From Candidatus Limiplasma pullicola (GTDB lineage: Bacteria; Bacillota; Clostridia; Christensenellales; Aristaeellaceae): 64,000 nt of DNA. The position numbers and the translations under genes were made by a program. The first letter of the stretch is position 1; every line of letters begins with the position of its first letter. Location of the stretch: contig DVIV01000044.1 in NCBI GenBank assembly GCA_018710985.1, positions 1 to 64,000 of the forward strand, in the 5' to 3' direction. Positions 1 through 8,828 of the stretch are shown here, piece by piece. The notes beneath the pieces were generated by a model. The model saw only the letters and a list, made by a program, of their open reading frames with translations, was not told the DNA's origin and searched no databases.

Positions 1-1212
1 GGCGCTGCCGATGCCGCCGCCCATGCCTTCCCAGTCGGGCAGGCAGATGCCGGCCAGCAGGGCGCCGACCACCAGCAGGGCGATCACGATGGGCAGGAGC
101 ACGCCGCCGCGGCGGCGCTCCGGCTCCTGAGCCGCGTAATCCTCATCCTCTTCAAAATCATAGCGGGGCCTGTCCACCGACGCGGTGGGACGGCGGAACG
201 CCTCGTCCCCGGGGCGGGCGGGCTGCTGCCGCGGGCCGGCCTGGCGGCGCGGCATCGCGTTCCCTTCCATTTCGGCCTGGGCCATGCGCTGGCCGACCGG
301 GGGCATGGCCGCCTGCTGAACAGGCCGCTGGCCCTGCTGCGGCGCCGCGGGGCGCTGCTGCGGGGGGCGCTGCGCGGGCCGTCTGCCCGGCTGCGCGGGG
401 CGCTGGCCCTGCGGCGCGGGCTGCTGGCCCGGCTGCTGCGGACGCGGACCCCGAGCGGGTGCAGGCCGTCTGCCCGGCTGCGCGGGACGCGGACCGGGCT
501 GTGCGGCGCGGCGCGGCGCGGGCGCGGCTTCATCCTCCAGCGGCCGTTCCGCCTCGGAGGCGCGGGCCGCGGACCGGGAGCGCGGGCCGCCCTCCGGCAT
601 GGCCGTGCGCGCGCCGGTATAGCGCCCGCCGGGCACGGCGGCACGGCGCGGCGCGGACGGCGTTTCGGGCGCCTCGCTGTCCCCTGCTTCAAAGAGATCA
701 TATTCCTGCTGCGCAGGCGCGACGGGCGCCTCCTGGGCGCGCTCGGCCACGCGGCTGCGGCGGCGGCGCGGCGCGGGCGTCTCCTCCCGCTCCGGTCCGC
801 TCGCGGGCTGGGCCGGCTGCGGCGCGGGCGCCGTCTCTGCCGGCTGGGGCGCAGGCGCGACGGGCCGCTCGAAGGGGCTTGGCCCACGGCCCACGGTGGT
901 GCGCTTATTCACCAGCTGCTGCGCAAGGGGCTTGGCAACGCGAGTGGGCGCATCGTCCCCCTGGGTGCGAAAATCCATGGCGTCCTGAAACAGGGGCACG
1001 CCGCTCTGCTGCATTTCCGCGCCGAAAGGCGCGGGGTCCTCCTCCAGGAAACCGCCGCCCATCACGCCGGGCTGCTGCCATACAGGCATCCCCTGCGCCA
1101 TCTCCGGGGCGTCCATGGGCATGTCCCAGGGAGCCGCATCCTCTGCCGCTCCGTTGCGCGGCGGCTGGAAGGGGTCGCTGGACTGATTGTGATTGCGGTA
1201 GTAGTCGCTCAA
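1..1212 (-). CDS. P/Q/R-rich low-complexity protein with C-terminal TM segment (partial, runs off left edge)
   Basis: Open frame on minus strand from TTG (1210-1212) with AAGGAG upstream; reads LSDYYRNHNQSSDPFQPPRNGAAEDAAPWDMPMD...PAQPGRRPAPARGPRPQQPGQQPAPQGQRPAQPGRRPA...RRRGGVLLPIVIALLVVGALLAGICLPDWEG. Not in the ORF track, probably because it has no stop inside the window. Confidence 0.75.
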   Translation of the reverse strand, partial: MSDYYRNHNQSSDPFQPPRNGAAEDAAPWDMPMDAPEMAQGMPVWQQPGVMGGGFLEEDPAPFGAEMQQSGVPLFQDAMDFRTQGDDAPTRVAKPLAQQLVNKRTTVGRGPSPFERPVAPAPQPAETAPAPQPAQPASGPEREETPAPRRRRSRVAERAQEAPVAPAQQEYDLFEAGDSEAPETPSAPRRAAVPGGRYTGARTAMPEGGPRSRSAARASEAERPLEDEAAPAPRRAAQPGPRPAQPGRRPAPARGPRPQQPGQQPAPQGQRPAQPGRRPAQRPPQQRPAAPQQGQRPVQQAAMPPVGQRMAQAEMEGNAMPRRQAGPRQQPARPGDEAFRRPTASVDRPRYDFEEDEDYAAQEPERRRGGVLLPIVIALLVVGALLAGICLPDWEGMGGGIGSA

Positions 1213-1349
1213 AATGTCGCACTCCTTATCCTTGGTTCGGTTGGGTGGATTCGGCCCCCTCCGGAACCGTTGGCTCCCAAAGGGCCTCCATGAGCAGCCG
1301 GGCCGCGCGCGGCGCGGACGGCATACGTGCCGACTGTATACCATCGTCT

Positions 1350-1378
1350 ATTATACCAATATTCCCGCAACTCTACAA
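1350..1378 (-). promoter_or_regulatory. Candidate sigma-A promoter for the 1..1212 CDS
   Basis: Minus strand TTGTAG-N17-TATAAT. Confidence 0.55.
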
Positions 1379-1575
1379 CCCCTTGTTTTCCCTGATGCGC
1401 GCTCCCCTTCCCCCTTCAGGGGCGCCGGATTGTAAATCTTTGGTCTCAAAGAACATGCAAACGCAATCGCCGTCTGGTCCGGAAGGGTTTTGGGACCCGA
1501 ACGGAGAATGTATAGCACCGATCTTGTCTTTCGGCGGCGTCTGTTTTTCCCGCCGCCCGCGGAGGAGGACCGCTC

Positions 1576-3030
1576 ATGGATACCATTCTGGTTTTATGTC
1601 AAAGCCGCAGGCAATCGGCGCTGATTGCCCGCACGCTTCGCTACCGCCAGGTATACAGCCTTCCCCTCGCCCTGGACAGCCCGGCGGAAACGGTGCTGTC
1701 CTACGCGCCAAAGGGAATCGTCCTGTCCGCCAACGACGGCGCGGAGGACGCGCTGGCGCGCCTGGACCCCGCGCTGCTGGAGGCCGGCGTGCCTGTGCTG
1801 GCGCTGGGCGGCATGGCGCCTGCACTGTGCCGCTTTTACGGCGGGGACGCCTCCCCCGCGGCCTGCCCAAGGGGCGCGGTAACGCTGGGCCTGGAGCCCG
1901 ACCCCCTGTTCACCAACATATCGGGCGGCGAGCGCGTGCTGCGCTCCCTCTCCGACCTGATTCTGCCCGAATGCCTGACGCCCCTGGCCACGGCCACGGA
2001 ACGCCCCATCGGCTTCCGCCACAGGACGCTGCCGTTCTATGCCGTGCAGTATCCCATCGAGCGCAACGACCCGGACGGGGCGCAGCTTTTGTACAACTTC
2101 GCCACCCGCATCTGCGGAGCCGAGGCCGCCTGGGACGAGGATGCCATGATCCGTCTGGCGATCGAACGCGTGCGTGAGGCCGCGCCGGAGGGCCGCGTGC
2201 TGTGCGCGGTGTCCGGCGGGGTGGACAGCGCCGTGTGCGCGCGCCTGGCCAGCCTGGCCATCGGCGACCGGCTGATGTGCGTGTTTGTGGATACAGGCCT
2301 GTTCCGCCAGGGCGAGCCGGAAAGCGTCATCTCCACCTTCATGGATTCCATGGGGCTGGTGGTGGCGCAGGTGGATGCCAGCGAGGCCTTCCTGCGCGCG
2401 CTGTCCGGCGTGCGCAGCCGCGACGACAAGGAGCGCATCGCCGTGCAGCTGATGACGCAGGTGCTCATCAAGCAGCTGGGTTACGATCCCGGCATCCGCG
2501 CCATCGTGATGGGAGCCAACCTCAACGACACATTGTTCGGCTTCTCCACCAGCGCCGAGATGGAAAGCATGAAGGGCGCCTATAACCTGTGCGTCTGCGA
2601 GCCCCTGCGGGACCTGTTCAAGGAGGAGGTGCGCCGTCTGGCCACGGCGCTGTCCCTGCCCGACAGCATCGCGCTTCGGCAGCCCTTCCCGGCCAGCGGA
2701 CTGGCGCTGCGCATCTTCGGCCAGGTCACGCCGGAGCGGCTGGCCGTGCTGCGCGCCGCCGACGCCTGCTTCAGCGAGGAGATTTGCGAGGGCGGCTACG
2801 CCAGGCGCCTGTGGCAGTACTACACCAACCTGGTGGACAGCCCGGACCAGCCGGGCGCCTACGCGATCAGCCTGCGCGCGCTGCAGGCGTCGCAGGGCGG
2901 GGCCACGGCGGCCCGTCTGGCCTTCGACGTGCTGGAGCGCGCCTCCGAGCGCATCCGCAGCGAGGTAAAGGGCATCGTCCGCGTGGTATACGACCTCACG
3001 CCAAGCAATCATTACGGCGAGATGGAATAG
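1576..3030 (+). CDS. GMP synthase (GuaA)-like paralogue with degenerate class I glutaminase domain and intact ATP-pyrophosphatase P-loop
   Basis: SGGVDS P-loop, FVDTGLFRQGE, QPFPASGL, EVKGIVRVVYDLT resemble GuaA; GATase motifs are altered (ALGGMAP where GICYGMQ is expected, AVQYPIE where GVQFHPE is expected). Confidence 0.8.
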   Translation: MDTILVLCQSRRQSALIARTLRYRQVYSLPLALDSPAETVLSYAPKGIVLSANDGAEDALARLDPALLEAGVPVLALGGMAPALCRFYGGDASPAACPRGAVTLGLEPDPLFTNISGGERVLRSLSDLILPECLTPLATATERPIGFRHRTLPFYAVQYPIERNDPDGAQLLYNFATRICGAEAAWDEDAMIRLAIERVREAAPEGRVLCAVSGGVDSAVCARLASLAIGDRLMCVFVDTGLFRQGEPESVISTFMDSMGLVVAQVDASEAFLRALSGVRSRDDKERIAVQLMTQVLIKQLGYDPGIRAIVMGANLNDTLFGFSTSAEMESMKGAYNLCVCEPLRDLFKEEVRRLATALSLPDSIALRQPFPASGLALRIFGQVTPERLAVLRAADACFSEEICEGGYARRLWQYYTNLVDSPDQPGAYAISLRALQASQGGATAARLAFDVLERASERIRSEVKGIVRVVYDLTPSNHYGEME

Positions 3031-3058
3031 ACAGGACCGCAAGAAAGGAGCGCTCCGC

Positions 3059-3961
3059 ATGCTGATTTGCGACACGCATGCCGATACCCTCTACAAGCTG
3101 GCTGTGCCGGACCACGCCGCCGGCGCGCCGCTGGATGTGACGAAGGAGCTGCTGACCGCCGCGGGCGGCGTGCGGGTGCAATGCCTGGCGCTGTACGTAT
3201 GCACGGGCGGCATGCAGATGCGCCCCACCATCGTGGAGCGGGAGCTGCGGGCCTTTGAGGACCTGAAGGCGCTGGGCTTTCGGCAGATCACCGAGCTTTC
3301 CGAGGCGCGGGAGGGCGTCCCCAACGCGATGCTCACCATCGAGGGAGGCGAGGCCTTCGGCGGCGACGCGGGGCAGGTGGAGCGCTTCGCGGATATGGGC
3401 GTGCGGATGGCCGCGCTGGTGTGGAACAATGAAAACGGCGTGGCGCACCCCGCGCTCACCGGAAGCCGCGAGGGCCTGACCCCGCTGGGATGGGACATCG
3501 TGCGCCGCATGCGCAGCCGGCGCATGGCGGTGGACGTATCCCATCTGAACGAGCGCGGCTTTTACGACCTGCTGGACGGGCAGGCGCCGCCCCTGGCCTC
3601 GCACAGCTGCGCCCGCGCGCTGTGCGATCATCCGCGGAACCTGACGGACCATCAGCTGCGATGCCTCTTTGAGGCGGGCGGCTATGTGGGCGTCAACTTC
3701 TATCCCCTGTTTTTGAGCAACGACAACCGGGCAGACCTCGACCGGGTGATCGACCACATCGCCCATATCTGCGATCTGGGCGGCGAAGCGCATGTGGGCC
3801 TTGGCAGCGATTTCGACGGCATCGAAACCCATCCGGAAGGCCTGCGAAACGCAGGCGACATCCCCGCGCTGCTGGACGGCATGCGCCGCCGGGGCTTTGA
3901 CGAGCCGCTGGTGGAGGCCGTGGCGGGCCTGAATTTCAAGCATTATTTGGAAAGGATCTGA
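3059..3961 (+). CDS. Membrane dipeptidase (peptidase family M19)
   Basis: DTHADTL N-terminus, EGGEAFGGD, VDVSHLNERGFYDLL, SHSCARALCDHPRNLTD, GLGSDFDGIE motifs typical of renal dipeptidase family. Confidence 0.92.
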   Translation: MLICDTHADTLYKLAVPDHAAGAPLDVTKELLTAAGGVRVQCLALYVCTGGMQMRPTIVERELRAFEDLKALGFRQITELSEAREGVPNAMLTIEGGEAFGGDAGQVERFADMGVRMAALVWNNENGVAHPALTGSREGLTPLGWDIVRRMRSRRMAVDVSHLNERGFYDLLDGQAPPLASHSCARALCDHPRNLTDHQLRCLFEAGGYVGVNFYPLFLSNDNRADLDRVIDHIAHICDLGGEAHVGLGSDFDGIETHPEGLRNAGDIPALLDGMRRRGFDEPLVEAVAGLNFKHYLERI

Positions 3962-3968
3962 CAAAAGA

Positions 3969-3998
3969 GGCGGCCGCCGGGTTGTTCCGGCGGCCGCC
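3969..3998. terminator. Hairpin between convergent M19 and cupin genes
   Basis: GGCGGCCGCCGG-GTTGTT-CCGGCGGCCGCC perfect stem. Confidence 0.6.
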
Positions 3999-4020
3999 TG
4001 CTCGCGCTTTTGCGCTTGTC

Positions 4021-4371
4021 TCAGTAGGTGTAGTTGTCCACCTCGATCTTGTCGGGGTCGGTGAAGGGGGCGAGCGTGGAGATCATCTTCACGGGAGCGG
4101 TGGAGTTGTTGATCACATAATGGATTTCGCCGGGCTCGATATGAATCAGGTCGCCCTGCCTGAGGTGATGCACCGTGCCGTCCACCACGATGTCCACCTC
4201 GCCCTCCAGGATGAAGAAGTTCTCCTCCATGACGTTGTGGTAGTGCGCCTTGAAGTCCTGACCGGCCTGGAACTGAACCACAGCGAAGTTGCTGCGCGGA
4301 CCTTTCATGAGATACTTGGGGCCGCTGTCGCCGAAGCGGTATTCGCGGTCGTTTTCATTGAGCGTAAACAT
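4021..4371 (-). CDS. Cupin-domain protein
   Basis: MFTLNENDREYRFGDSGPKYLMKGP...FKAHYHNVMEENFFILEGEVDIVVDG...HIEPGEIHYVINNS cupin motifs 1 and 2. Confidence 0.9.
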   Translation of the reverse strand: MFTLNENDREYRFGDSGPKYLMKGPRSNFAVVQFQAGQDFKAHYHNVMEENFFILEGEVDIVVDGTVHHLRQGDLIHIEPGEIHYVINNSTAPVKMISTLAPFTDPDKIEVDNYTY

Positions 4372-4416
4372 GACTGCCTCTCTCCTTCTCCTCTTGTATG
4401 GATATATGTCAACGGC

Positions 4417-5982
4417 TTACAGGCCGGGCGCGGCCCACATGAAGCGGGTCACCCGGTCGTCGGCCAGCTTGAGCTGCGCCCTGTACATCTCGCGCCACGG
4501 GCCGTACATGCGCTCGTAGACCTGATGGTTTTCCGCGTTGGGCGTGAAGGTCTTGTCCCACTTGACCAGGCGGCGCGCGGTGGCGCTGATGTCGGTGAAC
4601 ACGCCCACGCCGTAGCCCGCCAGAATGGCCGCGCCCAGCGCCGTAGCCTCCTTGACCACCGGCACCTTGACCGGCAGGCCCAGCACGTCGGCCAGGATCT
4701 GGCACCAGATGTCGCCCTTGCTGGCTCCGCCCGCAAAGACGATCTCCTGCGGGGCGTTGCCGGTGGCCTCGCGTACCAGCTCAAGGTGGCCGCGGGTCAC
4801 CATGGCGGTGTTTTCCATGATGGCGCGGTAGAAGGTGTACTTGTTGAACTTCTCCGGATCGAAGTCAAAGTTGGTGAACGTCGGGGACGCGTGCCGCCAG
4901 GCGATGTAGTTCATTACGTCGCTGAAGGCGCACATCATGCCATAGCTGCCGGCGGGCACCTTGGCAGCCTGCTCGTTCATCAGCTGATAGGGGTCGGTGC
5001 CCAGCTCTTTGGCGCGGCGCACCTCCTCCTGGCAGAAGGCGTCACGATACCAGCGCATCACCAGGCCGGGCTTGAAGGCCAGGGCTTCATACTGCCACAG
5101 GCCGGGCACGGCGTGGCAGTTGACGCGCACGCGGCAGTCCGCGTCGGTCTTGCCGCTGTCGGTGTTGAACTCGTACTGCCAGAAGCTGCCGCCAAAGACC
5201 GCGGCCTGGCCGTTGTCCACCACGCCCACGCCGATGCAGCCCAGCTGCGCGTCGCCGCCGCCGGCCACGACCGTGGTGCCTTCCTTCAGGCCCGTGTCCG
5301 CCGCGCCCCTGGCATTGACCCGGCTGACCACCTCGCCGCACTCGGCCACGGGCGGGAAGATATCGTCCTTGAGGCCCACCTTGCGCATGATGGCGGCGTC
5401 CCACCGGCGCTTTTGCAGATCGAAGATGCCGGTGGTGCAGCCGTTGCTGGGCTCGGTCTTGAGCACGCCGGTGAGCTTGTAGATGAGCCAGTCGTTGAAC
5501 ATGCTGACGGTTTTCACGCGCGCGTAGAGCTCCGGCAGCTTGTTCTTGACCCACAGGATGCGCGGCAGCGCGCCCAGGGCATAGGTCTGGCCGGATTCGC
5601 GGTAGATCTCCTTTTCCAGTTCGGGATTCATGCGGATGAGCTGACCCACCTCGTCGTCGCTGCGGGCGTCGACGTTGGCGCAGGCCCAGATCTCCTGCCC
5701 CGCCTCGTCGTAGAGCACGATGCCCTCGCGCATGCAGGTGGTGCTGACCGCGGCGATGTCGGCCGCGTCCACGCCCGCCTCGGCAATGGCCCCGCGGATG
5801 CACTCGCTGGCCAGTTCCCAGTTGTGCGCCCAGTCAAAGTCCATGCTGCCCGGATAGCGGGGGTCCTCAGCGTGGGTCCATTCGCGCTGCACGCAGCTCA
5901 GCTGCGCGCCGTCCTCGTTGAAAAGCACCGCGCGCACGCTGCCCGTGCCCGCGTCGACGGCCATCAGGTATCGGTTTGCCAT
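4417..5982 (-). CDS. lsrK: Autoinducer-2 kinase (FGGY family)
   Basis: MALDAGTGSIRAV-like N-terminus, PGSMDFD, SMREGIVLYDEAGQEIWACANVDAR, KPGLVMRWYRDAFC, VVKEATALGAAI; collinear resemblance to LsrK. Confidence 0.9.
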   Translation of the reverse strand: MANRYLMAVDAGTGSVRAVLFNEDGAQLSCVQREWTHAEDPRYPGSMDFDWAHNWELASECIRGAIAEAGVDAADIAAVSTTCMREGIVLYDEAGQEIWACANVDARSDDEVGQLIRMNPELEKEIYRESGQTYALGALPRILWVKNKLPELYARVKTVSMFNDWLIYKLTGVLKTEPSNGCTTGIFDLQKRRWDAAIMRKVGLKDDIFPPVAECGEVVSRVNARGAADTGLKEGTTVVAGGGDAQLGCIGVGVVDNGQAAVFGGSFWQYEFNTDSGKTDADCRVRVNCHAVPGLWQYEALAFKPGLVMRWYRDAFCQEEVRRAKELGTDPYQLMNEQAAKVPAGSYGMMCAFSDVMNYIAWRHASPTFTNFDFDPEKFNKYTFYRAIMENTAMVTRGHLELVREATGNAPQEIVFAGGASKGDIWCQILADVLGLPVKVPVVKEATALGAAILAGYGVGVFTDISATARRLVKWDKTFTPNAENHQVYERMYGPWREMYRAQLKLADDRVTRFMWAAPGL

Positions 5983-6029
5983 GATTCATTTCCCTCCGTT
6001 TCCATATCGTTGCGCCTGTATCGTACTGG

Positions 6030-6956
6030 TTATGCCGCGCCGGCGTGGCTGCCCAGCAGCTTTTCCGCCGTGCGGTCGTCGGTGATGAGTACGTCCAGAT
6101 ACTGCCCCATCAGCGCGGCGTGAATGGCCTCGACCTTGCTGTCGCCCGCGGCCACGCCGATCACGTTTTTGAGGCTCTTGAGCGTTTCCAGCGGCGTGCT
6201 GATCAGCCGCTCCTCGATGGGGGTGTTGAGCAGCTTTCCTTCCCTGTCGAAGAAGTGGCTGAGCAGATCGCCCACCGCGCCCTGCATGCTTAAATATAGG
6301 AAATCATTGTTGTTGAGCACGCCGGATTTGAAAATGGTGGCCGTCTCGTGCATGGCGCCCACGCCCACCACCGTCATCTGGGCAAGGGCCGTCATGCGGC
6401 TGAGCTCCATGACGCTGGCCTCGTGACGAAGCGCCTCGGCCATTTCCTTGCTGCCGGTGAGCAGCGGTGCAGGGATCAGGTGCAGCTTGGCGTTAAATAC
6501 GTTGCTGCGGGTATCGGGCAGGTAGTAGCTGACCCCTCCGGTGAGCGATACGCAGGTGAGCGGCTGCTCGGCCAAGGTGGCCAGGTTGTTGAGGATGCGG
6601 CTGGGCGTGTCGCCGTAGCCGATGTTGATCAGGCTGTTTTCCGTCAGCCGCTCACTGATGTACATGCTGGCCGCCTCGGCCACGCCCGCGTTGACCGCTC
6701 CCCCGTCGATGGCGGCAGGAATGACAAACGCGTCCTGCAGGCCAAAGGTGCTCATCAGGTTTCTCTCCAGCTGCATGCGGCTTTCGCCGTCCTTGCGCAG
6801 CCTGAACTGGATAATGCCCGTCTGCCTTGCCTTTTCCAGCAGCTTGATCACCCGCATCCGGGTGATGCCCATCAGTTCCGCTACATGCTGCTGCGTCATT
6901 TCTTCAAAATAATAGTACCAGGCAGCCTTTATCATCAGCGACTCTTCGTAGTCCAT
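6030..6956 (-). CDS. lsrR: SorC/LsrR-type transcriptional regulator
   Basis: MDYEESLMIKAAWYYYFEEMTQQHVAELMGITRMRVIKLLEKARQTGIIQF HTH plus C-terminal sugar-binding domain; GGGAGGGG RBS upstream of ATG 6956; adjacent to lsrK. Confidence 0.85.
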   Translation of the reverse strand: MDYEESLMIKAAWYYYFEEMTQQHVAELMGITRMRVIKLLEKARQTGIIQFRLRKDGESRMQLERNLMSTFGLQDAFVIPAAIDGGAVNAGVAEAASMYISERLTENSLINIGYGDTPSRILNNLATLAEQPLTCVSLTGGVSYYLPDTRSNVFNAKLHLIPAPLLTGSKEMAEALRHEASVMELSRMTALAQMTVVGVGAMHETATIFKSGVLNNNDFLYLSMQGAVGDLLSHFFDREGKLLNTPIEERLISTPLETLKSLKNVIGVAAGDSKVEAIHAALMGQYLDVLITDDRTAEKLLGSHAGAA

Positions 6957-7003
6957 GGAGCCCCTCCCAGGTGCGCCCTGTATCTTGCAAATGTTTTTTG
7001 CAG

Positions 7004-7018
7004 GAACAAATGTTGTTC
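7004..7018. promoter_or_regulatory. Candidate LsrR operator (palindrome)
   Basis: GAACAA-ATG-TTGTTC, just downstream of the lsrR promoter -10 element. Confidence 0.5.
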
Positions 7019-7026
7019 GTGCACCT

Positions 7027-7055
7027 AGTATAGCACCCTGTAGCAGGATTGTCAA
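7027..7055 (-). promoter_or_regulatory. Promoter for lsrR-lsrK-cupin
   Basis: Minus strand TTGACA-N17-TATACT. Confidence 0.75.
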
Positions 7056-7208
7056 TCAAAGTTTGAAAAAACTTGTGTTTTTCTACCTGCCCGCGCGCGG
7101 TGCCCGCAAACAGGAAAAACGGCTCAAACCACGACTCCCGGTTGTGGCTGAAAGGTACAAACTTTTGTGGCTGATGGGTGGAAAGGCAAAGTTTTTTTGG
7201 TGGAAACA

Positions 7209-7237
7209 TTGACAAATGGTCAAAACCATAGTATCAT
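7209..7237 (+). promoter_or_regulatory. Promoter for lsrACDBF-fucU
   Basis: TTGACA-N17-TATCAT; -35 lies inside dyad TTGAC-AAATG-GTCAA. Confidence 0.75.
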
Positions 7238-7298
7238 GTGGAATAGAACAAAAACGACATGGCAAAAACATTTGTAATGCCGCATGGAGGTTCTACGA

Positions 7299-8828
7299 AT
7301 GAGTGAAGCTGTGAACGAACGATCCGGCGTCCTGATGTCGATCCGGGGGGTCACAAAGGCCTTCGGGTCCAACGTAGTGCTCAAGGGCATCAATATGGAT
7401 GTCAAGACGGGAGAGGTCATCGCGCTCATCGGTGGCAACGGCGCCGGCAAGAGCACTTTGATGAAGATTATCATGGGCATCTACGACCTCGACGAGGGCG
7501 AGATTTTCATGGCCGGCCAGCCCGTCAAGCTGGGCAAGCCCTCCGCTTCGCTGGCGCAGGGTATCTATCTGGTGCCGCAGGAGCCGATGCTTTTCCCCAA
7601 CATGACGGTGCTTGAAAACGTGCTGATGGGCTTCAACGAAAACGAAGCGGAGCTCAAAAAGCGCCTGCAGAAGCACATGGAGGAGCTGGGCTTCACCCTC
7701 AATCTGCAGCGCAAGGCCAGCACCCTGTCCATCGCGGAGCAGCAGCTGGTGGAGATTTTGCGCGGCCTGATGCGCGAGGCGCGGCTTTTGATCCTGGACG
7801 AGCCCACCAGCGCCCTCACCTTCGGCGAGGTGCAGTCGCTCTTTAAGGTGGTGGAGGACCTCAAGCGCAAGGGCATCAGCATGATCTACATCACCCACCG
7901 CCTCACGGAGGTGTTCGAGATCGCCACCGACGTGGCCATCATGCGCGACGGTCTGATCACGCTGAGCGGTCCGGTGCAGGACTTCACCAAGGAAATGCTC
8001 ATTCAGGGCCTGCTGCCCACGGATGTGGAGGTCAGCGAATCCGGTCACCGCGCCTACCGGCCGGTGGATTACAAAAACACCAAGCCCGTCCTCAAGGTGC
8101 GCAACTTCTCCGGCTACGGCTTCAGCGACATCAGCTTTGACCTCTATCCCGGCGAGATCCTGGGCGTCGCGGGCGTGGTCGGGGCCGGCCGCACCGAGAT
8201 GATCAGCACGATCTTCGGCCGCGACAAGACGCTCGGCGGCACGGTTACGCTGGACGGCAAGGACATCACCGGCCTTTCCACCAAGCGGATTCTGCAGGAG
8301 GGCATCAACTTTGTGCCCGAGGACCGTCACTATCACGGCCTGTTCAAGATCCGCTCCATCTCCTCCAACACCACCTCGGCGCTGCTGAATTCCAGGGAGC
8401 TGGGCAAGGTGGACATGAACCGCCGTCACCAGCGCGAAATCTCCCAGCAGTACGCGGACAAGTTCCGTACCAAGATCGTCTCGCTGGAGGACCTCATCGG
8501 CAGCCTGTCGGGCGGCAACCAGCAGAAGGTCGTCATCTCCCGCGCGCTGTCCACCCGCCCCAAGGTCGTCATCCTGGACGAGCCCACCCGCGGCATCGAC
8601 GCCGCCGCCCGCAGCGACGTGTACGGCATCATTCGCCAGCTCAAGGAGGAAGGCGTGGCCGTGCTGATGGTTTCCTCCGATATCGAGGAGGTCGTGGAGC
8701 TGGCGGATCGCGCAATCACCATCTTCCAGGGCCGGATCAACGGCGAGTTCAGCCACGACGAAATCTCCCAGGACGCGCTGACCAGCGCCTCCTTCGGAAT
8801 CGGGCATGAAAGGGTGGTTGCCAAATGA
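7299..8828 (+). CDS. lsrA: AI-2/sugar ABC transporter ATP-binding protein (two ABC domains)
   Basis: GGNGAGKSTLMKI, LILDEPTSAL, second domain LSGGNQQKV and VILDEPTRGID; start chosen at ATG 7299 preceded by GGAGG. Confidence 0.88.
   Translation: MSEAVNERSGVLMSIRGVTKAFGSNVVLKGINMDVKTGEVIALIGGNGAGKSTLMKIIMGIYDLDEGEIFMAGQPVKLGKPSASLAQGIYLVPQEPMLFPNMTVLENVLMGFNENEAELKKRLQKHMEELGFTLNLQRKASTLSIAEQQLVEILRGLMREARLLILDEPTSALTFGEVQSLFKVVEDLKRKGISMIYITHRLTEVFEIATDVAIMRDGLITLSGPVQDFTKEMLIQGLLPTDVEVSESGHRAYRPVDYKNTKPVLKVRNFSGYGFSDISFDLYPGEILGVAGVVGAGRTEMISTIFGRDKTLGGTVTLDGKDITGLSTKRILQEGINFVPEDRHYHGLFKIRSISSNTTSALLNSRELGKVDMNRRHQREISQQYADKFRTKIVSLEDLIGSLSGGNQQKVVISRALSTRPKVVILDEPTRGIDAAARSDVYGIIRQLKEEGVAVLMVSSDIEEVVELADRAITIFQGRINGEFSHDEISQDALTSASFGIGHERVVAK

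Noticed and set aside
1594-3075. 493-aa minus-strand ORF
   Set aside because: Antisense to the GuaA-like gene; composition bias only.
3982-6123. 713-aa plus-strand ORF
   Set aside because: Antisense to cupin and lsrK; no conserved motifs.
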